Source: CAZISM01 sp964541895 (GTDB lineage: Bacteria; Zhuqueibacterota; Zhuqueibacteria; Residuimicrobiales; Residuimicrobiaceae). Taken from it: a stretch of 64,000 nucleotides of DNA. Numbering within the stretch: the stretch's first letter is position 1; each line of letters opens with the position of its first letter. The notes below the pieces were generated by a model. It saw only the letters and a list, made by a program, of their open reading frames with translations, had not been told where the DNA came from and made no database searches. Positions 1-9,207 of this stretch are shown here, one piece after another. The position numbers and the translations under genes are program-made. The stretch covers positions 81,576 through 145,575 of the forward strand of contig CAZISM010000002.1 in the NCBI GenBank assembly GCA_964541895.1, written 5' to 3'.

Positions 1-1
1 C

Positions 2-1366
2 AACGACCTTGCCAAACATGGCGGGCATCTGCAGGTGTCTGACAGCAAACGTTTTCTGACCTTTAGTGATGGTACGCCGTTTTTTTGGCTTTCCGACACC
101 TATTGGTTTGTGCCCACCGGGAATATGCCGTATGACTCTTCTTCCAATCCCCATTTCAAATCCATGTATCAGTTATGTGTCGCCTTGCGAAAGAAGCAGG
201 GCTTTAATGCTTTGACCATCGGCTTTCTCGGCGACCGCCCGGAACTGCGCGCCGGTATGGATTCCGGTGCCAGATCCATTCATGGCAAGGAGGACCTCTG
301 GGGCGTGGAGCAATGGACCGAGCAGGCGCTCGGCTTTTGGCAAAAAGCTGATCGCTATATTCTCTATGCCAACGAGGCCGGATGCGTGGTCACGATGAAT
401 CTGATCTGGGCCAACGATTTTTTATCCTTTGTACAATCCGGCAGAACTCGGGAGCAAGTGATAGAGATGGTCAAACCCGTTCACCGCTATGTCATGGCCA
501 GGCTGGGATCCTATGCTATCCTCTGGCACGTAACCGCCGAATATAACCATGGCGACAACATCAAAGCGGGCTTAGAGGCAGCGCACCTGCAGGTGGGCCG
601 CTATCTTCGTGAGATCGATCCCTATAAAGACCGACCCATGACCATCTTCTCCTGGCCTGGTCATATGGCCGGGGCTGAAGATGCCTTTGCTGAGGATTGG
701 TACCAGCTGAGACTGGCCCAGGGCGGCCATTTTCGCGCACCCTGGCAGGCGGCGAGTTACCAGTGGTTGCTGGAGTGGTATAACCATAAACGGGTCATGC
801 CGCTGCTGGTGGGCGAGCACAACTTTGAGCGCATTTATGAAAAGAAAGATGATGCCGGCGATGTGCGGGCTGCCGCCTGGCGTGGGATGATGTGCGGTTC
901 CTGCGGTTATACCTATGGCGCGACCGGATTATGGTACCCGAACCGGGACGAAAATGACAAGGCGATGAAATCCTGGGGCAATGTGGCCTGGTGGCATGCT
1001 TTGGATTATCCCGGCGCCGCTCATATGACGGTGATGCGCCATTTCTTTGCGCAATATCGCTGGTGGGACCTGCAACCCTGCATGGATTTGCTTTCGGTCG
1101 TGCCCGCACCGTTATCTGACCATGCCATGCCTACAGCCTGCCGCCTCGGCGATACACTTTTGCTCATCTACATACCCGGTGCTCTCGATCGCGATGCCGG
1201 CCTTTTCCTGCAGAGCCAAAAGGCCAGACGGCGTTGCTCGTTCTTTAATCCGCGGAATGGCGTCAGCACAGAATGTGTGACCCTCAGCAAGGCGCAGACC
1301 GCTGATGCACTGATCCGGCTGCCGCAGCGGCCTGATGAACTGGATTGGGTGATTGTGCTGGAGTAA
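2..1366 (+). CDS. DUF4038 glycoside-hydrolase-like protein (5' end outside window)
   Basis: The reading frame is open to the left edge, so the N-terminus is missing; the in-window GTG at 35 is not a believable start because homology begins before it. The visible start reads as an N-terminal DUF4038 strand (H-G-G-H-L-Q-V-S followed by F-L-T-F-S-D-G-T-P-F-F-W-L-S-D-T-Y-W). A TIM-barrel body with W-x-V-T-A-E-Y-N near residue 175 and a C-terminal domain of the 'putative collagen-binding' type (W-W-D-L-x-P, then a beta-rich tail ending D-W-V-I-V-L-E) follow. This architecture is typical of DUF4038 proteins, which include apiosidase-like enzymes (GH140). A role in plant or algal glycan breakdown is inferred from the family and the downstream sugar genes. 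The exact substrate is unknown. Confidence 0.8.
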   Translation, partial: NDLAKHGGHLQVSDSKRFLTFSDGTPFFWLSDTYWFVPTGNMPYDSSSNPHFKSMYQLCVALRKKQGFNALTIGFLGDRPELRAGMDSGARSIHGKEDLWGVEQWTEQALGFWQKADRYILYANEAGCVVTMNLIWANDFLSFVQSGRTREQVIEMVKPVHRYVMARLGSYAILWHVTAEYNHGDNIKAGLEAAHLQVGRYLREIDPYKDRPMTIFSWPGHMAGAEDAFAEDWYQLRLAQGGHFRAPWQAASYQWLLEWYNHKRVMPLLVGEHNFERIYEKKDDAGDVRAAAWRGMMCGSCGYTYGATGLWYPNRDENDKAMKSWGNVAWWHALDYPGAAHMTVMRHFFAQYRWWDLQPCMDLLSVVPAPLSDHAMPTACRLGDTLLLIYIPGALDRDAGLFLQSQKARRRCSFFNPRNGVSTECVTLSKAQTADALIRLPQRPDELDWVIVLE

Positions 1367-1430
1367 TCAGCAAGCAACCACATAATGAAGCATCGATGTC
1401 GTGATTTGAAATCGATTATCAGGAGAGACT

Positions 1431-1578
1431 ATGAAATTGATTTCTTTTTCTTTGCAATTCAGAGAGAGATTTATTAATTTCTCATATGCTCACGTTAGCG
1501 AAAACGTTAGTGTAAAAGGTGAGCAAACAAAAGAGATGGACATTTTAGGCCTGGCTGGGGCGCAGGAGCAAGGCCTTA
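1431..1578 (+). other. Intergenic stretch with a Shine-Dalgarno/ATG and direct repeats, possible gene remnant
   Basis: A good ribosome binding site (aggagagact) precedes an ATG at 1431, but the open frame that follows has no recognisable product and runs antisense into the convergent oxidoreductase gene. The segment is AT-rich compared with its neighbours. It contains two 9-bp direct repeats, ACGTTAGCG at 1492 and ACGTTAGTG at 1504, spaced 12 bp start to start. It could be the 5' remnant of a lost gene or a regulatory site. Confidence 0.3.
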
Positions 1579-2298
1579 TCAGTAACGCAGTGATGTCGCC
1601 TTTATCCCTTCATATAATTGCCGTCTGGCCAGGGGAACATGGGCACTGTCGCTATAGATTATCTCCTGTTGCCGGCTCTGCCATTGGTGGCTGTCCAGCA
1701 CGGTCAACTCCTGGACCCATTTGGCCCATTTATAGCCGTACAGGCCCAAAGCGGTCAACCGCAAAGGCAGGCCGTCATGGCCGGCTAATGGTTTGCCGTT
1801 CACCTGATAGGCCAGGAGCGAACGGTATTTGGTCAGATAGGAAATCGGCAGGCTTGTGGTATAGCCATCCAGGGAACGAAACAGAACATACCGGGCTTTT
1901 GTTCTCACCCGGGCTTTCTGCAGCAGATCGGCAACGGGGACGCCTTTCCAGACGCCCCAGACTTGCCAACCCTCGATGCAGTACATGAGGAGCGTGTCTG
2001 TTGCTGCAGCCGGCAGGTGCACGAGCTCGTCCCAGCTCAGGGCGAAGGACGAGTCGACCTCACCGGTGATGGTAAGCCTATAGGATACGACATCGAATTC
2101 AGGCTGGCCGAATTGACTTCGAACCGGCCCCCCTTCCGCTGCTTTATTAAAACCGCCGTTGGGAGTGGCGCCGGTCACAGCCTCCGTTCCGCCGGGCTGG
2201 ACAGTCATGGCAGGTTTATGGTCTTCTGAGCAGCGTATGGCGGTCAGAAAGAAAGCTGCTGCGGTCAGTAACCGGTGCAAAGATTTTTCTAATGGCAT
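1579..2298 (-). CDS. Sulfite-oxidase-type molybdopterin oxidoreductase, secreted
   Basis: A 239-residue protein with a hydrophobic N-terminal export segment (residues 5-20) followed by the oxidoreductase molybdopterin-binding fold of the sulfite oxidase/YedY superfamily. The segment L-x-W-D-E-L-V-H-L-P near residue 90 leads to M-Y-C-I-E-G-W, whose Cys matches the molybdenum-ligand cysteine of the family, and then W-x-G-V-P-V-A-D-L-L. A late motif G-L-P-L-R-L follows. It is shorter than full MsrP or sulfite oxidase and lacks a dimerisation domain, as is usual for periplasmic YedY-like proteins. It is the only minus-strand gene in the first 34 kb and sits divergent to the sugar epimerase gene. 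Substrate is unknown. Confidence 0.8.
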   Translation of the reverse strand: MPLEKSLHRLLTAAAFFLTAIRCSEDHKPAMTVQPGGTEAVTGATPNGGFNKAAEGGPVRSQFGQPEFDVVSYRLTITGEVDSSFALSWDELVHLPAAATDTLLMYCIEGWQVWGVWKGVPVADLLQKARVRTKARYVLFRSLDGYTTSLPISYLTKYRSLLAYQVNGKPLAGHDGLPLRLTALGLYGYKWAKWVQELTVLDSHQWQSRQQEIIYSDSAHVPLARRQLYEGIKATSLRY

Positions 2299-2427
2299 GG
2301 TCTGTTCCTGAAAGACTTTGAATCAATAATAAAAAGTTAGGAGAATTATCCAAAGCTGAAAATGAAAAATGCAGATCATAGATGTTCGGTAGCAACTTGC
2401 AGCGAACGACCGTTCAAGGAGGTTTCC

Positions 2428-3372
2428 ATGAAATTGCAGAATTTCGAGTTGTTAAACGAAAAGATCAAAACCGCATTCAAAGAAATGAAAAAAAATCAGC
2501 CGGAAAGAATGAAAAAGCCTCTCAACCTTTCCTGGAGCAATTGGGGTTTTGGCCTGGAATCGTTGCAGGATTCCGCTCAGCGTTTGCAGAAAAACGGAAT
2601 CCGCTTTATCGAGCTGCACGGCAATCATTATGGCCCCGATCTGGGATACCCGGCGGCGGAGACCTTGAAGATCCTGACGGATCACGGCATCCGGGTCGCC
2701 GGTGTGTGCGGCATGTTCTCTGCCGACAACGATCTGTCCAGTAACCGGCCTATTCAACGCCAGGCGGCTATAGATTATTTGCGACGGGAACTTGATTTTT
2801 GTCAGGCTGTGGGCGCCGACTATTTGCTGGTAGCTCCCAGTGCGGTCGGTCGACCTGTCGCCTATGATGAAACGGAATTCGAGCGCAGTGTGGAGACCCT
2901 GCGGCTGGTGGCGGATCTGTTCGTGCAAAAAAACATCAAAGCGGCCATTGAACCGATTCGTTCGGCCGAGGTGAGCATCATCCACACCATCGCTGATGCG
3001 AAAAAATATATCGCCGCGGTCGATCATCCGGGAATCCGTCACATCAATGGCGATGTCTACCACATGCAGGCCGAAGAATCCCATATCGGCCAGGCGATCC
3101 TGGAAGCGGGCGCCTTGCTTACCAACCTGCACATGGCCGACAGCAATCGCTGTGCTCTCGGCCTGGGTTCACTGGATCTGGACACCATCATCATGGCGCT
3201 CTATCTGGTCCACTATAACGAGGACGGCAAATATGTCACTCCGGAGCCGCTCGGTCCCGGCGGCGATCCCTACCCGGCGATGAACAACAAGCCTGACCAG
3301 CAGAGACTGGCCGACCTGGTGCGGCAAACGGCGCACTATTTCAACGAGCGCGAACAGGAATTGCTTGCCTGA
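2428..3372 (+). CDS. Sugar phosphate isomerase/epimerase (xylose-isomerase-like TIM barrel)
   Basis: A 314-residue AP-endonuclease-2/xylose-isomerase-like TIM barrel. The start at 2428 is chosen over the upstream ATG at 2362 because it is preceded by a strong ribosome binding site (aaggaggtttcc). Family-type features are the N-terminal L-S-W-S-N-W-G-F strand, F-I-E-L-H-G-N-H, the central A-I-E-P-I strand bearing a metal-binding Glu, and N-L-H-M-A-D-S-N-R near residue 240, which matches the H-x-x-D-S/E-R pattern of tagatose/psicose 3-epimerase-like enzymes. It probably interconverts a ketose or sugar acid after polysaccharide breakdown. It heads a run of plus-strand sugar genes and is followed 70 bp later by the UroD-like gene. 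Exact substrate cannot be read from the sequence. Confidence 0.8.
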   Translation: MKLQNFELLNEKIKTAFKEMKKNQPERMKKPLNLSWSNWGFGLESLQDSAQRLQKNGIRFIELHGNHYGPDLGYPAAETLKILTDHGIRVAGVCGMFSADNDLSSNRPIQRQAAIDYLRRELDFCQAVGADYLLVAPSAVGRPVAYDETEFERSVETLRLVADLFVQKNIKAAIEPIRSAEVSIIHTIADAKKYIAAVDHPGIRHINGDVYHMQAEESHIGQAILEAGALLTNLHMADSNRCALGLGSLDLDTIIMALYLVHYNEDGKYVTPEPLGPGGDPYPAMNNKPDQQRLADLVRQTAHYFNEREQELLA

Positions 3373-3442
3373 TTAGCTATGATTTACTAATTTGCAGCAC
3401 ACAATGCCGCCTGGAGTGCACAACGACTGATGAGGTGATCAG

Positions 3443-4678
3443 ATGAATCTCAGAGAACGTTTTCATGAGGTGATGAACTTTAACCGGGATGTTCATTCCA
3501 TCAAATGGGAATTCGGCTATTGGGGGGAAACCGTCAAGAACTGGTACCGGCAGGGTTTGCCTATGCAGGACTACCCGGTATTGGAAAAACAAATCACAAC
3601 GCCCACCAGTTCATTGTACAGCCTGGCCTGGAACTGCACCGGTTCGAAGGAGCTGCCCAACGGCATTGCCGTGACTGCCGGCGGACTCTACTGGCCCAGC
3701 CAGGGTTTTCCACTGGATCAGGATGTTCGCCGCCATTTTGCCATGGATTATACTCAGAGAGTCGTGGACGTCAATCTGCATTTTTGTCCCATGTTCGATC
3801 CGCAGGTGCTAGAGGAGGATGAAGAGCGATTTCTGCACATCGACCTCGACGGCGTCAAACGGGTGTTTATGAAAATCGAAGCTACCATACCCAGCGGTCT
3901 GGCGTGGCCGATCCGGGATAAAAAGTCCTGGGCGCAGCTCAAGGAAGAACGGCTGAACCTGAAAAACCTTTCGGATCGTTTTCCGAAAAATTGGCCCTCC
4001 TTGCTCAAGGAATACAAGTCCCGTGACTATCCCCTGGCTGTGGGCGGATACCCGCACGGTTTTTTCGGCACCCTGGCCCATTTGATCGGCTATGAAAATC
4101 TCTTTATCTGGTACGCCTCGGAAGCTGAATTTATTCATGAGATCCTCGATACATTTACTGATATCTGGCTGGCCGTTTTTGAGCAGGTGATCTCACAGGT
4201 GGAAATCGACCACTGGCAGATATGGGAAGATATATCCTTCGGCAAGGGTTGTATGATCTCGAACGATATGGTCAGGGAATACCTGTGTCCGTATATCAAA
4301 CGCATTGCTGATTTCGTCAAAAGCAAAGGCGTGAACATCATCCTGCTGGATACCGATGGAGATTGCAACAGCATCATTCCTCTGTTCATTGAAGCCGGTG
4401 TGACCGGCATGTTTCCATTTGAAACCCATTGCGGCATGGATATTGTGCAAGTGCGTAAACAATATCCCAAACTGCAGATGTTGGGTGGAATCCCCAAGTC
4501 GGAAATTCAAAAGGGCCGGAAGCGTATCGATGAGATTCTGCAACCGGTCGAACAGGTGCTGCAGAGCGGCGGCTATGTGCCGTTCGGCGATCATCTGATT
4601 CCTCCGGATGTGGATTTTGACCATTTCAGCTATTATCGGACTAAACTGAACGATATAATCGATCGCAGCGGCAAATAA
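3443..4678 (+). CDS. UroD-like (uroporphyrinogen decarboxylase family) protein
   Basis: A 411-residue protein of the UroD/methyltransferase superfamily. The N-terminal pattern R-E-R-F-x-E-V-M-N-F followed by W-E-F-G-Y-W-x-x-T-V-x-x-W-Y-x-x-G-L-P is typical of a subfamily that is abundant in sugar loci of uncultivated bacteria. The C-terminal half has D-T-D-G-D, I-E-A-G-V-T-G-M-F-P-F-E and a G-G-I-P strand. The His-x-Cys zinc-binding signature of MtaA-type corrinoid methyltransferases is not seen at the expected place. It is unlikely to be the heme enzyme because no heme genes are near. A role in C1 or methyl-sugar metabolism is possible but unproven. The start is supported by gaggtgatcag before the ATG. 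Confidence 0.75.
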   Translation: MNLRERFHEVMNFNRDVHSIKWEFGYWGETVKNWYRQGLPMQDYPVLEKQITTPTSSLYSLAWNCTGSKELPNGIAVTAGGLYWPSQGFPLDQDVRRHFAMDYTQRVVDVNLHFCPMFDPQVLEEDEERFLHIDLDGVKRVFMKIEATIPSGLAWPIRDKKSWAQLKEERLNLKNLSDRFPKNWPSLLKEYKSRDYPLAVGGYPHGFFGTLAHLIGYENLFIWYASEAEFIHEILDTFTDIWLAVFEQVISQVEIDHWQIWEDISFGKGCMISNDMVREYLCPYIKRIADFVKSKGVNIILLDTDGDCNSIIPLFIEAGVTGMFPFETHCGMDIVQVRKQYPKLQMLGGIPKSEIQKGRKRIDEILQPVEQVLQSGGYVPFGDHLIPPDVDFDHFSYYRTKLNDIIDRSGK

Positions 4679-4775
4679 CCTCCGTCTGTTATCTTTTGCA
4701 AGTCCGTTGGCGCCGTCGTATTCCGGTACTGTACTGCGACCAGCTCGGTTGACATGTTCCGATTATGGAGATAGT

Positions 4776-6917
4776 ATGTGGACCACCTTCCTTATCCTGC
4801 TCCTGCTGGCCCTGCCGGCCGCCGGTCAGGATTCCTGTATTGTGATGGAGAATCAGGCCCTGCGCCTGCACATCGAAAAAGCGAACGGCGCCATAAGTTC
4901 CTTTTTCGTCAAAGCCAATCAATGTGAGCTGATCGGTGAAAAGCGTCTGCAGGCCAACTTTCGTTTGCTGGTGCCGTTGCCCGACTACCAGGCCAACTAT
5001 ATCGATGGTATGCGGCAGAAACCTCCTCACGTGCAACAGGAGGGTCAAACCGTCACAGTCTGTTTTTCTTCTCTTTGCTCTGAAAAAGGCATCTTTCCCA
5101 TCGATCTGAGCTATACCATCACCCTTGCTGAGGACCATGTCAGGTTCAAAGCCCGGCTTGTCAATCACGGCAGGGAGCCAGTGGCAGAATTCTGGTTTCC
5201 CCGCCTGGGCGGCTGGACATGGTTCGGCGACCGTGAGGCCAGGTTGGCCACGCCTCAATATTCCACCATGACCCGCCATTCCATATCCCTTTTTAAAAAC
5301 TATCCCGGTCACAGAGGCCTGGGTGCTGAAGCGGCCGAATGGGCGCAAAACTACCCGGGCATGGTTATGCCCTGGTGGGAGTTGTACGATCAAAAATCCG
5401 ACGTGGGTCTGTATCTGGGCTATCATGACCCGATATTTCGAATCAGCAGCTGGCACACCTATCTCTGGCCGGATCATAGCGGCCGGCCGGATGGCTGGCT
5501 GGACAGGCGGGACAGTGGTGGCCTGCCGGTCGGTCTGGTCTTTTCTCATATCCGTTATCCGTTCATCCGGTCCGGGGAAGTGCTGGAATCGGGCGAATTC
5601 ATCATTCGAGTGCACAGAGGCGACTGGCACCAAGGCTGCCAATATTACCGACAGTGGTTTTTACAGCATTTTCCGTTTGATCACTCCAGGAATTGGTTGC
5701 GCCACAAAAGCGCCTGGTTTACCTCCATCATTTATCAGCCGGAAGACAAGATCGTTGCCGATTACGCCACCTATGATCGCTGGTGCCATGAGGCCGCACG
5801 CTATGGCATAAGCTGCTACGAGCTGATCGGCTGGCAGAATGGAGGTCTGGAGCGAAATTATCCGGATTACCGGCCGGAAGAAAAACTGGGCGGACGGGAA
5901 GGCTTTCGCCGCCTGATGGCTTCTATCGAAGCCGGACAGGGCAAATGCCTGGCTTTTGTCAACTATAATATTCTCGACCAGAACACCGAGTGGTACAAAA
6001 GAGAGCTGCATCGCTACAAGCAACAGGACCAATTCGGCCAGCAAAACATCTGGATGGGCTGGGGGGAAAGCACATTCCTGGCCCGCAGCGGTATGGACGT
6101 ACGTTATCATGTGCGCAGCTCCGTCACGCCGGCATTTGAAAAATTGCTGGCGGATCAATTCCTTGAAATCATCAAAGAGGGCGCTCATGGGTTTCAAATC
6201 GATAAACTGTGCGTGGGGGCAGCCCTGGATTTTAACCCGATCAACACATTAAAACCGGATGTCGCATTGTGTGAAGGATTGGTGCAAGCCATTGCTCGAC
6301 TGGAAAAACAGTGTAAAACCGTTGCAGCGGATTTTTGCATGGCGTCCGAGTTCGCCTATGATCGATTGCTGCCGTTTTTTCCGGTCGGTTACCGAGGGTC
6401 ATCCGGCCGTGACATATCCACGTTCCGCTACCTGTTTCCGGAATGGACCTCCTGCCAGCATGTGTCCAGGCCGCAGGATTTCAATCACATCAACCAGGCT
6501 GTGCGTACCGGCCAGGTGCTCTGTGTAGAACCTGAAACCTATCAGGGTTCGCTGCAACAGCCGCTGTACCGCGGACTGGCGAATTATATCAAAGAAGTTG
6601 AGCGCCTGCGAAACGAGTTGCACGATCTGATCTTTTATGCGCGTTACTTTGATGACCAGGGCGCTGAGGTGACGCTGCTAGGAGGTCGCGAAGGCGAGGT
6701 ACTGCCGTTCGGTGTCCACGGTCATTTTAGTAAAGAGCAGCGGTCCATCGTGGTCCTTAATGATTCCCAGGAGACAAAGAACTATCGCTGGAAATTTACC
6801 CACACGCCGGTTCGTCAGGCCAGGCTGTATCAACCCTTCACTCCATCCCGCCTGATCGATCCGGCCGACACTCTGGAGATTAAAGCGGAGGGATTGCATA
6901 TTATCGTCGAACAATAA
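4776..6917 (+). CDS. Secreted glycoside-hydrolase-like protein (DUF6259-type)
   Basis: A 713-residue secreted protein. The start at 4776 is preferred over 4707 because it gives a classic signal peptide (M-W-T-T-F then a Leu-rich core, A-A-G-Q cleavage region) and has a GGAG element just upstream. A beta-sandwich N-terminal region is followed by a catalytic-like TIM barrel from about residue 330. Motifs include E-L-I-G-W-Q-N-G-G, F-V-N-Y-N, W-M-G-W-G-E, G-F-Q-I-D-K-L near residue 475 (a beta-strand ending in a candidate catalytic Asp), and a C-terminal beta domain with F-G-V-H-G-H-F. This layout is that of DUF6259 proteins, distantly related to GH36/GH101-type barrels. The substrate is unknown. 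It is followed closely by the sugar transporter. Confidence 0.7.
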   Translation: MWTTFLILLLLALPAAGQDSCIVMENQALRLHIEKANGAISSFFVKANQCELIGEKRLQANFRLLVPLPDYQANYIDGMRQKPPHVQQEGQTVTVCFSSLCSEKGIFPIDLSYTITLAEDHVRFKARLVNHGREPVAEFWFPRLGGWTWFGDREARLATPQYSTMTRHSISLFKNYPGHRGLGAEAAEWAQNYPGMVMPWWELYDQKSDVGLYLGYHDPIFRISSWHTYLWPDHSGRPDGWLDRRDSGGLPVGLVFSHIRYPFIRSGEVLESGEFIIRVHRGDWHQGCQYYRQWFLQHFPFDHSRNWLRHKSAWFTSIIYQPEDKIVADYATYDRWCHEAARYGISCYELIGWQNGGLERNYPDYRPEEKLGGREGFRRLMASIEAGQGKCLAFVNYNILDQNTEWYKRELHRYKQQDQFGQQNIWMGWGESTFLARSGMDVRYHVRSSVTPAFEKLLADQFLEIIKEGAHGFQIDKLCVGAALDFNPINTLKPDVALCEGLVQAIARLEKQCKTVAADFCMASEFAYDRLLPFFPVGYRGSSGRDISTFRYLFPEWTSCQHVSRPQDFNHINQAVRTGQVLCVEPETYQGSLQQPLYRGLANYIKEVERLRNELHDLIFYARYFDDQGAEVTLLGGREGEVLPFGVHGHFSKEQRSIVVLNDSQETKNYRWKFTHTPVRQARLYQPFTPSRLIDPADTLEIKAEGLHIIVEQ

Positions 6918-6960
6918 CTCGCATCCCTGATTCATGATCCATAACCCACAGGACAGGTTG

Positions 6961-8304
6961 ATGAAACTCTCTCTGATTCTTATTTGCTTTGTCGCCGCCA
7001 TCGGCGGATTTCTTTTTGGGTTCGACACATCGGTCATTTCCGGTGCCATAGAGTTCATTGAAACGCCGCAAGTCTTTGATCTGGACGAAGTCGCCAAAGG
7101 GTGGGCGGTCAGCTGCATCATCATCGGCTGTATGCTGGGTTGTGTGCTGGCCGGCAAGCCCAGCTATCTCTTTGGCAGAAAACGGATGCTGATGTTCACA
7201 GCCTTTATGTTTTTCGTGTCCACGCTTGGCTGCAGTCTGGCCAACAGCTATACCGCTTTTATCATCTACCGCATTCTCGCCGGAGTGGCTGTGGGCTCGG
7301 CTTCCATGCTGGCACCCATGTATATTTCGGAAATTACGCCGCCGGAGTGGCGTGGACGCATGGTATCCTTCAATCAACTGGCCACGTTCACCGGTCAGGC
7401 GCTGGCGTTCGTCAGCAACAATTTTCTCTATCAGGTCGGCGGTGTCGATAACTGGCGTTACATGCTGGGCATCATGCTGCTTCCTTCGGGTTTGTTCTTT
7501 ATTTTGCTGTTTTTTGTTCCCGAGAGCCCGCGTTGGCTGGTAATCAAAAAGCGCCGGCATGAGGCCTTGGGCATTCTGGTAAGAATGAACGGCCGTGCGC
7601 GCGCCGAAACTGAACTGCAGGATATTGTCAACTCGGTCGAGCATGTGGTTCTGGGTCAATTCAGGGAATTGTTCAGGGGGAAAATGCGTAGAATACTATT
7701 CATCGGTATTCTCCTCGCCATATTTCAACAGGTCACCGGCATCAATGTGATCATGTATTATGCCCCGGCCATTTTTAAATCAACGGGCGTGGGCAATGAA
7801 TCGGCTCTGTTTCAGACTATGATCATGGGCACGGTCAATCTCACCTTTACGGTTATTTCCATACTTCTCATCGAACGGCTGGGTCGCAAACTTTTAATGC
7901 TCATCGGCTCTGTCGGCATGGGCCTGTTTCTCATGGCCATCTCTGTTGCCTATTTTACCGGCCATTTTCAAGGTTATCTGGTGTTGGTGTGCATCATGGG
8001 TTATTTGGCTTTCTTTGCTCTTTCTTTGGGGCCAGTCGTCTGGGTGCTCATAGGCGAGATTTTTCCCAATCGACTGCGCAGCCATGCTGTGGCGGTCTCT
8101 GTCTTTTGCCTGTGGGCTGCAAATTTTGTCGTCTCGTTCTCTTTTCCGATCCTCCTGAAACGGTTGCAGGGTGGATTCACATTTCTCATTTACGCGGTCA
8201 TGTGCATATTCTGCTTCTTGTTTGTCTACAAGTACCTCAAGGAGACCAAAGGTAAAAGCCTGGAGCAGATCGAAAGGGATCTTGTGGGGGAGGAAATCCT
8301 GTGA
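6961..8304 (+). CDS. MFS sugar porter family transporter
   Basis: A 447-residue, 12-helix major facilitator of the sugar porter (SP) family, the group of E. coli XylE, AraE and GalP. Diagnostic motifs are G-F-L-F-G-F-D-T-S-V-I-S-G-A in helix 1, G-R-K-R between helices 2 and 3, P-E-S-P-R-W-L before the central loop, Q-Q-V-T-G-I-N-V-I-M-Y-Y-A-P in helix 7, E-R-L-G-R-K, and G-E-I-F-P-N-R-L-R in the second half. The start at 6961 begins directly before helix 1; the ATG at 6934 would only add nine polar residues. It imports a monosaccharide by proton symport, probably a pentose or hexose released by the nearby glycosidases. The stop overlaps the next start by 4 bp (GTGA). Confidence 0.9.
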   Translation: MKLSLILICFVAAIGGFLFGFDTSVISGAIEFIETPQVFDLDEVAKGWAVSCIIIGCMLGCVLAGKPSYLFGRKRMLMFTAFMFFVSTLGCSLANSYTAFIIYRILAGVAVGSASMLAPMYISEITPPEWRGRMVSFNQLATFTGQALAFVSNNFLYQVGGVDNWRYMLGIMLLPSGLFFILLFFVPESPRWLVIKKRRHEALGILVRMNGRARAETELQDIVNSVEHVVLGQFRELFRGKMRRILFIGILLAIFQQVTGINVIMYYAPAIFKSTGVGNESALFQTMIMGTVNLTFTVISILLIERLGRKLLMLIGSVGMGLFLMAISVAYFTGHFQGYLVLVCIMGYLAFFALSLGPVVWVLIGEIFPNRLRSHAVAVSVFCLWAANFVVSFSFPILLKRLQGGFTFLIYAVMCIFCFLFVYKYLKETKGKSLEQIERDLVGEEIL

Positions 8305-9038
8305 AAGCGTTAAGCCGCTTCAAGAGGGTGCTGTTGTTCGGCCTGCTGGTCAGTGCGCTGTCGGCCCCGGCGTCCATGGGGCAAACCGGCGTCCAGCGGT
8401 ACATGTACCGCAGTGTAGTGAAAAAGAGCAAAACGGATCTGCAGTCTGTTTTGGATCAGCAAAAGACAAATCTGGAGCACAAGAAGGCGGATGGACATTT
8501 GTTGACCTGTGCTCTCTTTGCACATGAAGGAAATCTGTTTTTATATTATGAAACGGTGGACCGGGAGATGCGGCCGTCCGAAGTATTGCCCAATCTGAAC
8601 AGATATTTGCAGCAGTGGCCCGGAGAGGAAAATGAAAAGCATTGGACGCCGATGGTCGATATTTTTCACGGCAGCGTCCCTGTCGATGTGACGCACTGGC
8701 GTCGTACCGGGTCTGTCGGGAAACGGGTCGGTCGCCTGGGCAGGCCCTGGCCGGACCAGGTGGCCAGTTATATTTACTATCATTATCAGCTGCAGGAAGA
8801 ACGACCGGCCAATATGCGCACCGGAAAATATACGCTGATCGGTTTTGATCAACCATTTATATTTTATTATGGTGAGGAAGGATCCTCTGCTGATACGCTC
8901 CTGGTCCCGCGCAAGTTAACGACACACAACACCCCGGCCAATTGGGATCTCTGGCAGGCCATTATGCGTCCGCATTTCAAGCCCTGGCCGGAACCGTTTG
9001 ATTTTTTACGGCCGATGTCCTGTGTGCTGGAATTGTGA
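8301..9038 (+). CDS. Secreted protein with possible RhaM-like alpha/beta domain
   Basis: A 245-residue protein with an N-terminal signal peptide (hydrophobic residues 9-24, cleavage near S-M-G-Q). It begins with GTG overlapping the transporter stop, so the two are translationally coupled. No family is certain. Residues 30-110 have the spacing of an L-rhamnose-mutarotase-like dimeric alpha/beta domain: Y-M-Y-R-S-V-V strand, a Q-x-x-N-L-E-H-K helix, G-N-L-F-L-Y-Y-E-T-V-D, then H-W-T-P-M-V-D-I-F-H, which echoes the W-W-x-x-M-S-D-I-M of the RhaM gene at 31053. The C-terminal 100 residues are unrecognised. A carbohydrate role is inferred from position only. Confidence 0.65.
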   Translation: MKALSRFKRVLLFGLLVSALSAPASMGQTGVQRYMYRSVVKKSKTDLQSVLDQQKTNLEHKKADGHLLTCALFAHEGNLFLYYETVDREMRPSEVLPNLNRYLQQWPGEENEKHWTPMVDIFHGSVPVDVTHWRRTGSVGKRVGRLGRPWPDQVASYIYYHYQLQEERPANMRTGKYTLIGFDQPFIFYYGEEGSSADTLLVPRKLTTHNTPANWDLWQAIMRPHFKPWPEPFDFLRPMSCVLEL

Positions 9039-9207
9039 GACTTGGATTCAGCCATGCGGCCGGCGACCGATCCCGGCTGTTGGTGTCATAAGACGGTGCC
9101 AGGGCATGCGGCTCCTCACACCTCCAGTTCAGTTGGAGTGGGCCGAATGAGTTAGACCGGGTGGAAATGTTAGCCAGTTCGCTGTATCAGGATTGAACGG
9201 AGCAAAG

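Noticed and set aside
1431..1988. 185-codon plus-strand frame with a good ribosome binding site
   Set aside because: From 1579 on it is antisense to a clear molybdopterin oxidoreductase and its translation has no recognisable domain; only the first part is kept as a possible remnant.
3443..4678. True uroporphyrinogen decarboxylase (HemE)
   Set aside because: The N-terminal and active-site patterns differ from HemE and the gene lies in a sugar locus with no tetrapyrrole genes.
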